7,348 nt of DNA from Clostridia bacterium (GTDB taxonomy: Bacteria; Bacillota; Clostridia; Christensenellales; HGM11417), in NCBI GenBank assembly GCA_028700355.1, contig JAQVSX010000027.1:1-7348 (forward strand). The letters run 5' to 3'. A model generated the notes under the pieces. It searched no databases and was not told the origin of the DNA. It saw only the letters and a program-made list of their open reading frames with translations. This document shows positions 1 to 7,330 of this stretch, one piece after another (position 1 is the stretch's first letter; every line of letters starts with the position of its first letter). A program made the position numbers and the translations under genes.

Positions 1-226
1 TGCCTATTTTCTTTAAAAATTTAAAGACTTTTGTTAAGACTTCGGCGAAATTTATCTCGCATTTTTAAGCCTGTGTATTACCACGATTAAAACTTCAAAA
101 ATATATTTCGTCTTATCTTCTCTTTTTGATGTCCTCTATCTGTATATATCGCTATATACTGTTATGCAGTTGTCAGTGTGCAAATGCCGTTTTAGTTAAG
201 GCTTGTGTGTTGCCCTTCAAAACAGC
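1..226 (-). ncRNA. Untranslated structured leader, possibly of an rRNA operon (truncated)
   Basis: This is the stretch downstream of the promoter at 233-261, read leftwards to the contig end. It has no open reading frame of useful length and no Shine-Dalgarno/start pair. Read on the minus strand it carries several small inverted repeats: GTATAT/ATATAC at 142-159, GCGAGA/UUUCGC (one G-U pair) at 45-60, and CTTTAAA/TTTAAAG at 11-26. At 179-161 it has ACACTGACAACTGCATAAC, which resembles the boxA-like element (TTGAAAACT type) seen in leaders of Bacillota rRNA operons. A strong promoter, a long untranslated leader and a contig break fit a 16S leader whose gene lies past the left end. No mature rRNA sequence is visible, so another leader RNA or the 5' UTR of a missing gene remains possible. 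Confidence 0.4.
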
Positions 227-232
227 TTATAT

Positions 233-261
233 ATAATAACATTATACTTTTTTTTTGTCAA
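233..261 (-). promoter_or_regulatory. Strong sigma-A promoter directed leftwards
   Basis: On the minus strand a perfect -35 box TTGACA (261-256) is followed by a 17-nt spacer (255-239) and a -10 box TATTAT (238-233). A TG dinucleotide one base upstream of the -10 makes it an extended -10. Upstream of the -35, about 262-295, is an A/T tract with phased A runs that resembles an UP element. The expected transcription start is near 226. The orientation is the same as the mal operon, but the promoter lies past the end of malQ and so serves whatever follows at the left end. The near-consensus boxes and the A/T upstream tract are typical of rRNA or tRNA promoters. Confidence 0.7.
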
Positions 262-369
262 TGGTTTTATCTAAAATAATTTTAATATTTTTCGCTTGTT
301 AATTGAAATCAGAAATGCAACACTTTATAGTTTTCAATGTTTGGTTTTTAAGTTGAAATAATGTCGCTT
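262..369 (-). other. Gap between malQ stop and next promoter, no terminator seen
   Basis: About 108 bases separate the malQ stop codon from the -35 box of the next promoter. They are very A/T rich and hold no reading frame. I looked for a GC-rich hairpin followed by a U run and saw none. The only inverted repeat is a weak TTGAAA/TTTCAA pair with a loop of about 23 bases, not followed by a convincing U tract. The operon may end by a factor-dependent route, by a terminator too weak to recognise by eye, or by reading through into the next unit. Confidence 0.45.
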
Positions 370-1380
370 TTAATTAAATACTTTTTTTATATTTGCTATT
401 TTATGTTCTATTTTTTTATAATTTGGCTTTAGTCTCCATTTCCAATTATTTCCCATAGTTGACGGTGTATTTATTCTGCCTTTTTGTCCTATATTTAAAT
501 AATCTTGAATGGGTATTATGGCTATTAGCGCTTTGCTTTCTAAAACACTTCTTATAAGCGCATATGAATCTTTTTCAAACACACCCTTTTTAACCTTTTT
601 TCTAAAATATCTTAATGTCTTTTTTGGTAACGATTTAGCCCATTGCCTTGCTGTCATATTGTCGTGCGTGCCTGTATATGCAATGCAGTTTGAGGGATAT
701 CGCTCAGGTAAATGTGTACTGTCTTTTTGATAAAAGCCAAATTGGGCAATCCTCATGCCGGGATAGCCTGTCATATCAAGCAAACTTTTTACATTATCGT
801 CTATGTTTCCAAGGTCTTCTGCTATAACCTGCGCATTTGGGAATTTGATATTTATTAATGAAAATAATTTTTCTCCAGTTGCAGTTACCCATTCTCCCTT
901 TCTTGCCGTTTTTTCACCATAATCAATACTGTAATATGCCGAAAATCCTCTGAAATGGTCTATACGAACAATATCAAACATTTCGAACATGTGCTTAAAC
1001 CTATTTGCAAACCAACTAAAATTGTCTTTCTCCATCACTTCCCAGCGATACAGCGGATTGCCCCATAGCTGTCCGTCGGGAGAAAAGCAATCGGGCGGAA
1101 CTCCCGAGACTTTTTCAGGAATAAAATTTTGCGACAACTGAAAATATTGTGGAGCGCACCAAACATCAGCGGAATCCATTGATACATATATAGGCATATC
1201 GCCTATTATTTTAATCCCTTTAGCATTGGCGTAATCTTTTAACTCTTCCCATTGAGTAAAAAATTGATATTGAATAAAAGACCAGAAATTTAATGTACTG
1301 TAATTTTCTAATTTTTTGTATCTTTTATATTCATTCCACTCTGTCCAAGGCTTTCCCCCGTGTTTATATTTTAATATCAT
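370..1380 (-). CDS. malQ: MalQ C-terminal fragment with the catalytic residues
   Basis: This is the second part of malQ, in another frame. The frame is open from 1476 downwards, 30 codons upstream of this ATG, and those codons encode recognisable MalQ sequence (FEFAEKNSQWLIPYCSY). The ATG at 1380 is therefore an internal Met rather than the true start, and no Shine-Dalgarno precedes it. Catalytic residues by this numbering are Asp141 (VRIDHFRGF), Glu188 (IAEDLG) and Asp240 (GTHDN). PPDCFSPDGQLWGNPLY at 95-111 and INTPSTMGNNWKWRL near the C-terminus are standard GH77 segments. A product starting here would lack roughly the first 139 residues of the barrel and is unlikely to be functional. Confidence 0.85.
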   Translation of the reverse strand: MILKYKHGGKPWTEWNEYKRYKKLENYSTLNFWSFIQYQFFTQWEELKDYANAKGIKIIGDMPIYVSMDSADVWCAPQYFQLSQNFIPEKVSGVPPDCFSPDGQLWGNPLYRWEVMEKDNFSWFANRFKHMFEMFDIVRIDHFRGFSAYYSIDYGEKTARKGEWVTATGEKLFSLINIKFPNAQVIAEDLGNIDDNVKSLLDMTGYPGMRIAQFGFYQKDSTHLPERYPSNCIAYTGTHDNMTARQWAKSLPKKTLRYFRKKVKKGVFEKDSYALIRSVLESKALIAIIPIQDYLNIGQKGRINTPSTMGNNWKWRLKPNYKKIEHKIANIKKVFN

Positions 1381-1462
1381 ATAACTGCAATAGGGTATTA
1401 ACCATTGAGAATTTTTTTCAGCAAATTCAAAAAAAGATTGAGGTGGTTTTGTTGAAAATGTT

Positions 1463-1798
1463 TTATAGGCTTTTTTCTAAAATTTTATATCTGCTGTTGT
1501 AGAGGGCGGTATAGTCAATTTTATTGGCGGCGCTGTATTCAGCGGCGCATTCAGTTTCCGTCAATAAACCTTTTTCTTTAATTATATCTAAATCTATAAA
1601 ATAAGGATTGCCCGCATACGCTGATTGCGATTGATAGGGCGAATCTCCATAAGAAGTAGGATTAAGAGGTAATACCTGCCAATAACTGTTACCTGTTTGG
1701 GCTAAAAAATCCGCAAATTCATATGCTTCCTTGCCCAAACTCCCTATTCCGTACTTGTTCGGCAATGAGAATACCGGCAATAATATTCCTCTTTTCAT
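1463..1798 (-). CDS. malQ: MalQ N-terminal fragment (111 aa, as written)
   Basis: This is the part of malQ that would be translated as the sequence stands. It opens with the family signature RGILLPVFSLPNKYGIGSLG at residues 3-22. It continues with the substrate-side segment WQVLPLNPTSYGDSPYQS (about 40-57) and NPYFIDL (about 64-70), all typical of the first (beta/alpha) units of a GH77 barrel. After KILEK (105-109) the frame runs into two foreign residues, SL, and a TAA at 1463. The start at 1798 is well supported because the family signature begins two residues later and the ATG overlaps the upstream stop. As a separate product it would have no catalytic residue and should be inactive. Confidence 0.85.
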   Translation of the reverse strand: MKRGILLPVFSLPNKYGIGSLGKEAYEFADFLAQTGNSYWQVLPLNPTSYGDSPYQSQSAYAGNPYFIDLDIIKEKGLLTETECAAEYSAANKIDYTALYNSRYKILEKSL

Positions 1799-4020
1799 AC
1801 GCTGTCAATTTTCCATATATCTTTGGCATATTCTGCAATAGTTCTGTCGGAAGAAAAATACCCTGAATTAGCTATGTTGTTAATTGCCTTAATTGCAAAT
1901 TTATCTTTTTGTTTATAGTCTTCGTTTACTTTTAACAATGTTTCAACATAAGCGGGCAAATCGTATAACACAAAATAATTATCTGCCCTGTGCCAGATTG
2001 TTTTTGTCAAAGAATTATAAATTTCTTCAAACCAGCCCTTTCCTTTATCGCTAAATGTGCCGTCTATTAATGTGTTAACCACATATTTTAATTTGGGGTT
2101 TTTTTCTAAAAAGCTGACGGGGCAATATGTGCCGACCAGTTTTTCAATATCTTCTACTGTCGCACCAAATATATAATTATTTTGTTTGCCTGCCTTTTGA
2201 ACAATTTCTATATTTGCGCCGTCCATTGTCCCTGCCGTAACAGCTCCGTTCATCATTAATTTCATATTCCCCGTTCCCGAAGCTTCCATTCCTGCGGTAG
2301 AAACCTGCAATGAAACATCGCTGCCTGCTATTATTTTTTCTGCGTATGATACATTATAGTTTTCGGCAAAAACCACTTTGATTTTGTCGTTTGCAGCATC
2401 ATTGTTAATCATATCTGCTATTTCGTTTATATATTTTATTATTCCCTTTGCACGAAAATATCCGGCGGCCGCTTTTCCTCCGAAAATAAATGTTGAAGGG
2501 TAAAAATCCGTTAATTTACCTGTCTTTATATCGTAATATATACATAAAATTGCAAATGCAGTCATTAACTGCCTTTTGTATTCGTGCAGGCGTTTTATGT
2601 GACAATAAACAATGCTTTCACTGTCTATTTTTATACCCTGTCGCTTTAAAATATAATCTGCAAGCTGCCGCTTTTTTAACGCTTTTATTTTTTTAAATTC
2701 TTTTATGTTGTTGTCTGATACAATAAAGTTTTTTAATAAATGGATATTGTCTCGCCATTTACCTGCCGAATCATCCAGCAATGCCGATAATTCTTTGTTG
2801 CATAGCTGCAACCATCTGCGGTGCGTTACACCGTTTGTTACATTTTTAAATTTGCTGGGATAGTATTTGTTTGCGGCTGAAAACAGCTGTTTTTTTATTA
2901 TTTCTGTATGAATTTCTGCTACGCCGTTGACTGAGCTTGCTATATAAACTGCTGTATTTGCCATTGAAAACTTATTATCATAAAATATCGCCATACTGTT
3001 CATTTCATCTTTTTGGCAGCTAATATTGTTCCACTCTGCTTGCGAATAGTTATGCAATTTTATTAATACGTTTGCAATGTCGGGCAATATCTGCTCTATC
3101 AGCTTATAGTCCCAGCATTCTAGCGCCTCCGGCATTATGGTATGATTTGTATAATTGAAACTTTTTTTTGCCGCTTTTACAGCGTCATCAAAACCAATAT
3201 TATATATTGATGTCAATATGCGTATAAATTCTGCTATTGCCATTACGGGATGGGTATCGTTAAGCTGTATACAGTTGTACTTTGAAAAGCTTAAAATATT
3301 ATTATATTTAGATATATGCCTGTCAATCAATTCTCCTATTGTTGCCGCCGATAAAAAGTATTCCTGTCTGATTCTTAAAAGTTTGCCCTGCTCTGTATCG
3401 TCAGGCGGATATAAATATTCGCAAATTTCTTTTGCTTTTTCTCCCTCTGCTTCAAATAGGCGCAGTGCGTTTATTCTTTTCCCTATTATAAGCATATCAT
3501 AAGGCACGGCTTTAACATCATAATCTTTAAAGTGTATTGTTCGGCTTTCCTCTTCCTTTTTTATGCTCCACGGGTCGCCGTACTTTTGCCAGTCGTCCGG
3601 GTATTCTGTTTGACAACCCTTTTCTATCACCTGTTTAAACAAACCGTATTTATATCGTATGCCGTAACCGTATAACGGATAACCCTTAGCCGCCGCAGAA
3701 TCAAGAAAACAAGCAGCAAGCCTGCCAAGCCCGCCGTTACCCAAGGCAGCATCCTCTATTTCTTCAAAAATATTTATATTAACGCCCTTTTTTTCTAAAA
3801 TTTCCGTTACCTGTTCAAGAACACCTAATGCCATTAAATTGTTATAAAAAACATTTCCCACAAGATATTCAATAGAAATATAAGTTGCATACCTGCATTC
3901 TCTGCGTTTTAAGTTAAGCATAGATACGGCGGCATTTGATATTTTGTTGTATATTTCGGTAACAGATATGCCGCTAAAATCTAAATCTTTTACATAATTT
4001 AAAAATTTGTTTTTATCCAT
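1795..4020 (-). CDS. glgP: Glycogen/maltodextrin phosphorylase (GT35)
   Basis: A PLP-dependent cytoplasmic enzyme that removes glucose from the non-reducing end of alpha-1,4-glucans with phosphate, giving glucose-1-phosphate. Family blocks appear in order: YISIEYLVGN (47-56), ALGNGGLGRLAACFLDS (92-108), YGYGIRYKYGLFKQ (117-130), NDTHP (254-258), NYTNHTIMPEALE (289-301), IKRLHEYKRQL (475-485) with Lys476 and Arg477 expected to bind phosphate and PLP phosphate, and EASGTGNMK ending at Lys587, the PLP Schiff-base lysine (codon 2262-2260). At 741 residues it is shorter than the usual 800 or more. It starts about 25 residues later and has short loops near residues 153-170 and 192-202. The start is supported by AAAGGA (4034-4029), 8 nt upstream, and by the 4-nt gap after malG. 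Next to a maltodextrin transporter and malQ it probably works as a maltodextrin phosphorylase (malP), though sequence alone cannot exclude glycogen as substrate. Confidence 0.95.
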   Translation of the reverse strand: MDKNKFLNYVKDLDFSGISVTEIYNKISNAAVSMLNLKRRECRYATYISIEYLVGNVFYNNLMALGVLEQVTEILEKKGVNINIFEEIEDAALGNGGLGRLAACFLDSAAAKGYPLYGYGIRYKYGLFKQVIEKGCQTEYPDDWQKYGDPWSIKKEEESRTIHFKDYDVKAVPYDMLIIGKRINALRLFEAEGEKAKEICEYLYPPDDTEQGKLLRIRQEYFLSAATIGELIDRHISKYNNILSFSKYNCIQLNDTHPVMAIAEFIRILTSIYNIGFDDAVKAAKKSFNYTNHTIMPEALECWDYKLIEQILPDIANVLIKLHNYSQAEWNNISCQKDEMNSMAIFYDNKFSMANTAVYIASSVNGVAEIHTEIIKKQLFSAANKYYPSKFKNVTNGVTHRRWLQLCNKELSALLDDSAGKWRDNIHLLKNFIVSDNNIKEFKKIKALKKRQLADYILKRQGIKIDSESIVYCHIKRLHEYKRQLMTAFAILCIYYDIKTGKLTDFYPSTFIFGGKAAAGYFRAKGIIKYINEIADMINNDAANDKIKVVFAENYNVSYAEKIIAGSDVSLQVSTAGMEASGTGNMKLMMNGAVTAGTMDGANIEIVQKAGKQNNYIFGATVEDIEKLVGTYCPVSFLEKNPKLKYVVNTLIDGTFSDKGKGWFEEIYNSLTKTIWHRADNYFVLYDLPAYVETLLKVNEDYKQKDKFAIKAINNIANSGYFSSDRTIAEYAKDIWKIDSV

Positions 4021-4024
4021 ATTG

Positions 4025-4861
4025 TTATTCCTTTACTGCACCTGAGGAAACATTATACCCCAGATATTTTGCAAGTGTAAAATATAATACTATTATAGGT
4101 ACACCTATAAAAACAGAACCTGCGGCAAAACGGGAAAATTCCGTTTCGTCCAGACTCATTAAGCCTACTGCAACAGTATATAAATCTTTTTCTTTCAGCA
4201 ATAACTTAGGCAATATAAAATCGCTCCAAGGCCAAACAAACTGCATTAAAAGGGTATATATAATTATAGGTAATGCCATAGGCAATGTTATTTTTATAAA
4301 TACCTGCATATTGGTAGCGCCGTCTATTCTTGCTGCCTCGTCAATTGAAATTGAAATTGTATCAAAAAAGCCTTTTTGTGTTAAATATCCCATTGGCGCT
4401 CCCGCAGAATAAATTAACACTAAACCCCAATGCTTATTTATTAGGTCAAATTGAGTCATCAACAAATATACCGCAGTCATCATCATAAACGAGGGAAACA
4501 TCCCCAAAACCAACGTGGTTTTCATTAATGATTTTCTGCTTTTAAATTTGAAACGGGACATACAATATGCTGTCAGTATTGTTAGTGCAGTTCCTAAAAA
4601 ACAGCTCAATAAAGCTATATACAGTGTATTTTCAAACCACTTTGGATAATTGTATAACATCGTATCGGTAAACAGCTTTGAAAAACTGTTTGTGCTAAGC
4701 TCCTTAGGAAAAAAACCTTCAAAAGCATATATTGAACCTGTTTTAGAAAAAGACGCAATAACAAGCCACAATATAGGAAATAGAAATATACAGCTTATGA
4801 ATAGTATTATTGTATATGTAATTATTGAATCAAAAATATATACTTTGTTTAATCTTTTCAT
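4025..4861 (-). CDS. malG: Maltodextrin ABC transporter permease MalG
   Basis: Inner-membrane permease of the binding-protein-dependent sugar importer family, 278 residues, the normal size. Six hydrophobic segments are visible near 12-35, 78-100, 115-135, 143-160, 195-215 and 245-265. The EAA loop that docks the ATPase is clear at EAARIDGATNMQVFIKITLP (175-194). The C-terminus ends SSGAVKE, close to the AGAVKG-type tail common in MalG proteins. The ATG overlaps the malF stop as ATGA, and a consensus AGGAGG (4877-4872) lies 10 nt upstream inside the end of malF, so the start is secure. It should pair with MalF to form the channel. Maltodextrin as substrate is inferred from the downstream glgP and malQ genes, since permeases of this family also carry other oligosaccharides. 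Confidence 0.92.
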   Translation of the reverse strand: MKRLNKVYIFDSIITYTIILFISCIFLFPILWLVIASFSKTGSIYAFEGFFPKELSTNSFSKLFTDTMLYNYPKWFENTLYIALLSCFLGTALTILTAYCMSRFKFKSRKSLMKTTLVLGMFPSFMMMTAVYLLMTQFDLINKHWGLVLIYSAGAPMGYLTQKGFFDTISISIDEAARIDGATNMQVFIKITLPMALPIIIYTLLMQFVWPWSDFILPKLLLKEKDLYTVAVGLMSLDETEFSRFAAGSVFIGVPIIVLYFTLAKYLGYNVSSGAVKE

Positions 4862-6195
4862 TTATATGTATCCTCCTGTCTGTAACTTGGAGATGCCATA
4901 TATACAATAAGAGAAATTATTGAAGTAATAATAAATATTATAAGACTTATGCTTGCTCCTATAGAATAATGATTTTTATCTATGGAAAGATTATATAGCC
5001 AGTTTATTAGCAGGTCTGTATCGCTTGCAAGGAAGTATCCGTCCATATATAATCCGCCCCGCAAAAAGAAAAATATGCCGAAATTGTTAAAGTTAAATAT
5101 AAATTGCGATATCAATACTGGAGTTGTTGCAAACACCATAAAAGGCAAAGTTATGTTTGAAAACTGTTTGAAAGCGTTTGCTCCGTCTATTTTTGCCGCA
5201 TCAAGCAAATCTTTATTCATACTGCTTAATATTCCTGTTGCATAAAGCATGCTGTTTGGAAGGCAAAGCCAGCAATTTACAAACAAACCTATTGTCCTTG
5301 CTGTCCATTTTGCATCTATATCTAAAAAGCCTATTGCCGCGCCTCCCCCTTTTGTTATCATTTGATTTATCGGCCCGCCGTAAGAAAACATAAATTTAAA
5401 CGCAAGCAGAGAAATAAAACCGGGAACAGCAATTGCAAGCACAGGAAACATGCGCCAGACGGCTTTCATTTTTACGCATTTTTTATTGTATAAAAGCGCT
5501 AATCCCAATCCGCAAAAATAGTTTAATGCGGTAGAGGAGATTGCCCAAATAAAATTCCATAATAATATTTTTAAAAAAGTAGGAGCAAATTGACCTAAAG
5601 TTAATATTTTTACAAAATTACCGAAACCTATCCAATCCACAAGAGCGGGAGGCACAATGTCTCCTCCATAATTTGTAAAGGCAATTAAAACCATAAATAT
5701 TATTGGTAAAATATAAAAAACGCATACCCCTAATATAGGAATAATTAGAATAGTTTTATAAAAGTTTACATCGAGCAAGTCTTTTATTTCATTAACAAAC
5801 CTTTTTGGTTTTTTGTTTAATTCTACTGTTAATTGTGTTTGGTATACGTCTTTTATGTTTGAGTAGTATATAGCAAAATACAATATAAATATGATTAAAG
5901 ACAAAATTCCCATAATAAGCATTATGATAGAATTATCGCCTTGAATACCGAACCACTGATTTGACTGTATTGTCCCTAAAGTAAAAAAATTGCGTATTGC
6001 GCTTGCGCCAAAAAACACATAGTAACAAATAAGAGCAATTTGTAATAATAAAAACAAGCAACCCTTTCCCCATTTCTTATATAATAATTGCCCCAGCCCC
6101 ATAATAATTGCCGAACAAGCAACCTTTGCATTGCCATTTTTAATAATTTCTTTAATCGGCTGAAAAATATTTCTTTTTTCTTTATTCCCTTTCAT
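4858..6195 (-). CDS. malF: Maltodextrin ABC transporter permease MalF
   Basis: The larger permease subunit, 445 residues, matching the long Bacillota form of MalF. It has a basic cytoplasmic N-terminus, then an N-terminal extension with IMGLGQLLYKKWGKG (31-45), hydrophobic segments near 46-63 and 89-111, a charged linker (about 112-145), and a permease core with segments near 148-173, 208-234, 248-270, 300-322, 352-370 and 413-434. The EAA loop is present as DAAKIDGANAFKQFSNITLP at 332-351, with Asp for the usual first Glu. The start at 6195 is set by AGAGGTG (6206-6200) 4 nt upstream, in the 12-nt gap after the binding protein. It overlaps malG by 4 nt. A sugar specificity other than maltodextrin cannot be excluded from this subunit alone. 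Confidence 0.92.
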   Translation of the reverse strand: MKGNKEKRNIFQPIKEIIKNGNAKVACSAIIMGLGQLLYKKWGKGCLFLLLQIALICYYVFFGASAIRNFFTLGTIQSNQWFGIQGDNSIIMLIMGILSLIIFILYFAIYYSNIKDVYQTQLTVELNKKPKRFVNEIKDLLDVNFYKTILIIPILGVCVFYILPIIFMVLIAFTNYGGDIVPPALVDWIGFGNFVKILTLGQFAPTFLKILLWNFIWAISSTALNYFCGLGLALLYNKKCVKMKAVWRMFPVLAIAVPGFISLLAFKFMFSYGGPINQMITKGGGAAIGFLDIDAKWTARTIGLFVNCWLCLPNSMLYATGILSSMNKDLLDAAKIDGANAFKQFSNITLPFMVFATTPVLISQFIFNFNNFGIFFFLRGGLYMDGYFLASDTDLLINWLYNLSIDKNHYSIGASISLIIFIITSIISLIVYMASPSYRQEDTYK

Positions 6196-6207
6196 ATTTC
6201 ACCTCTT

Positions 6208-7330
6208 TTACTGCAATGTAAAGATAGCATCATATATCTGCTTATCAACACTTTTTAAAGCCGCCTTTATTTTATCAAGGTTATCGTATTTAAAATCATT
6301 TTGACGGTAAGGGTCTTTGGCTATATCCGTAAAAAGAGTTTGCAAGGGTGTCCACATCTGAGCGTTTTCTCTTATAGACGGCATTACAACAATGTTTCCC
6401 TGTTCCAGATTGTTATTTACTATAATAGATAAACCGCCAACTTCTCTTGCAACATCATTTCTTGCGGGTGCTATCCCCAACAACTCATTTCTTCTTTTAA
6501 CCATTTGATATTCAGTGGCAAAATTTAAAAAAGCAAGGCAAGCATTGGGTGCCTTTGTGTAAGAACTCATTGCATATCCGTTAACACCGCCCATCATTTT
6601 GCTGGGTAACAATTGGGCATCTTGTTCTGATAAATTGCCGCTTTTTGGAAGCATGGGAATATATGTAACTCCCAGATTTTCTATTGCCTGAGCCTTCGAT
6701 AATCCTGCGGCAACCATTTCATCAATAAACATTGTGTATACGTCGGGAGTGGTCATTGTGGCAAAATAATCCCCATTACCTATTCTTGAATAGGCGTTTA
6801 CAGTAATAGTATCATCAATACACCATTCGTTCATAGCCGATGCCAATTGTCTTATAACCCAACCTCCCTTATCAGCCTCGCCGTAACTATATCCTATATC
6901 ATATGGATTTGTATTATTGTTACCAAACGAATAAGCACCGTAACTGTATAAATAACCCACTGCAAAATATGGGTCAAAAAGAGACTTCATATAGCCGAAT
7001 TTACCTGCTTGTTTTCGCTGCAAAGAAAATTTGTACATTTTATTCCAGCTTTCCAGCATATCGGGTATATCATTGCCGTTATCGTCCCACTGCGTTTGCC
7101 AGTCGTTAGGTAAAAGGTCTTTTCTGTAATAAAGCACCGGTCCTTGAATATTTACAGGAACGCCAAAGTAAAAGGTTTCGCCGTTAACATCGTAGCTATA
7201 AGCAGTCCATGCTTTTTCCCCTATTTTTTCATAACAATCAAGCTGTTCTACAGGAAGAGGCTGTATGTGTTTTCCGCTTACATATCTCATTAATCTGTCA
7301 TTTGCTTGATATAAAATATCGGGGCCATAG
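6208..7330 (-). CDS. malE: Sugar ABC transporter solute-binding protein (MalE type), N-terminus missing
   Basis: Extracellular binding protein of the family 1 solute-binding group, which captures oligosaccharide and delivers it to MalFG. About 373 genuine residues are present, from YGPDILYQANDRL to the C-terminal QIYDAIFTLQ and TAA. The GPDILYQAND stretch, VPVNIQGPVLYYRKDLL and the late NACLAFLNFATEYQ helix fit this family. The signal peptide, any lipobox cysteine and the first several tens of residues are missing because the contig ends here. The open frame can be pushed to a GTG at 7347, but its first residues (MCSSDL) are translated adapter, so that start is false. A calcium-loop-like segment DDNGNDIPDMLE is encoded at 7086-7051. 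It is the first gene seen of the operon. Maltodextrin is inferred from glgP and malQ downstream. Confidence 0.88.

Larger units (their letters stand above)
370..1798 (-). pseudogene. malQ: 4-alpha-glucanotransferase (amylomaltase, GH77), frameshifted
   Basis: MalQ transfers segments of one alpha-1,4-glucan onto another in the cytoplasm, releasing glucose and building chains that the phosphorylase can use. The two readable parts join perfectly if one A is removed from the run of six A at 1476-1471: the reading GAA AAA then continues GCC TAT AAA ACA, giving KILEKAYKTF, with no stop until the TAA at 370. The repaired protein would have 475 residues, slightly below the usual size of about 500. 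It would contain the three GH77 catalytic residues: nucleophile Asp280 in VRIDHFRGF, acid/base Glu327 in IAEDLG and Asp379 in GTHDN. The ATG overlaps the glgP stop (ATGA). No good Shine-Dalgarno is seen, so start depends on coupling. Without the repair, translation stops at residue 111, before any catalytic residue. It could be a true mutation or an assembly error. Confidence 0.9.

Noticed and set aside
65..105. Resemblance of GTGGTAATACACAGG (minus strand) to the conserved GCGGTAATAC segment of 16S rRNA
   Set aside because: The match is limited to about ten bases, and the flanks do not fit 16S rRNA on either side.
1..226. Riboswitch, T-box, tmRNA, RNase P RNA or tRNA in the left end
   Set aside because: I looked for the T-box AGGGTGG-type core, tRNA TTCRANNC arms and the conserved starts of the stable RNAs and found none.
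1463..1483. Programmed ribosomal frameshift in malQ
   Set aside because: Joining the frames needs a shift that skips one base forward at GAA AAA AGC. The frame does not place a classical -1 heptamer (codons AAA AAG) here, no stimulatory Shine-Dalgarno or strong hairpin stands out, and MalQ is not known to need frameshifting. Six A is also short for transcriptional slippage.
3155..3502. A 115-codon open frame on the plus strand inside the phosphorylase gene
   Set aside because: It lies entirely antisense to a clear GT35 gene, has no ribosome binding site and encodes no recognisable domain. The other short plus-strand frames over the permeases and malQ fail for the same reasons.
1795..4861. 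Alternative genetic code reading TGA as Trp
   Set aside because: TGA ends malF and glgP at the expected family C-termini within ATGA overlaps with the next gene, and sampled conserved Trp positions are TGG.
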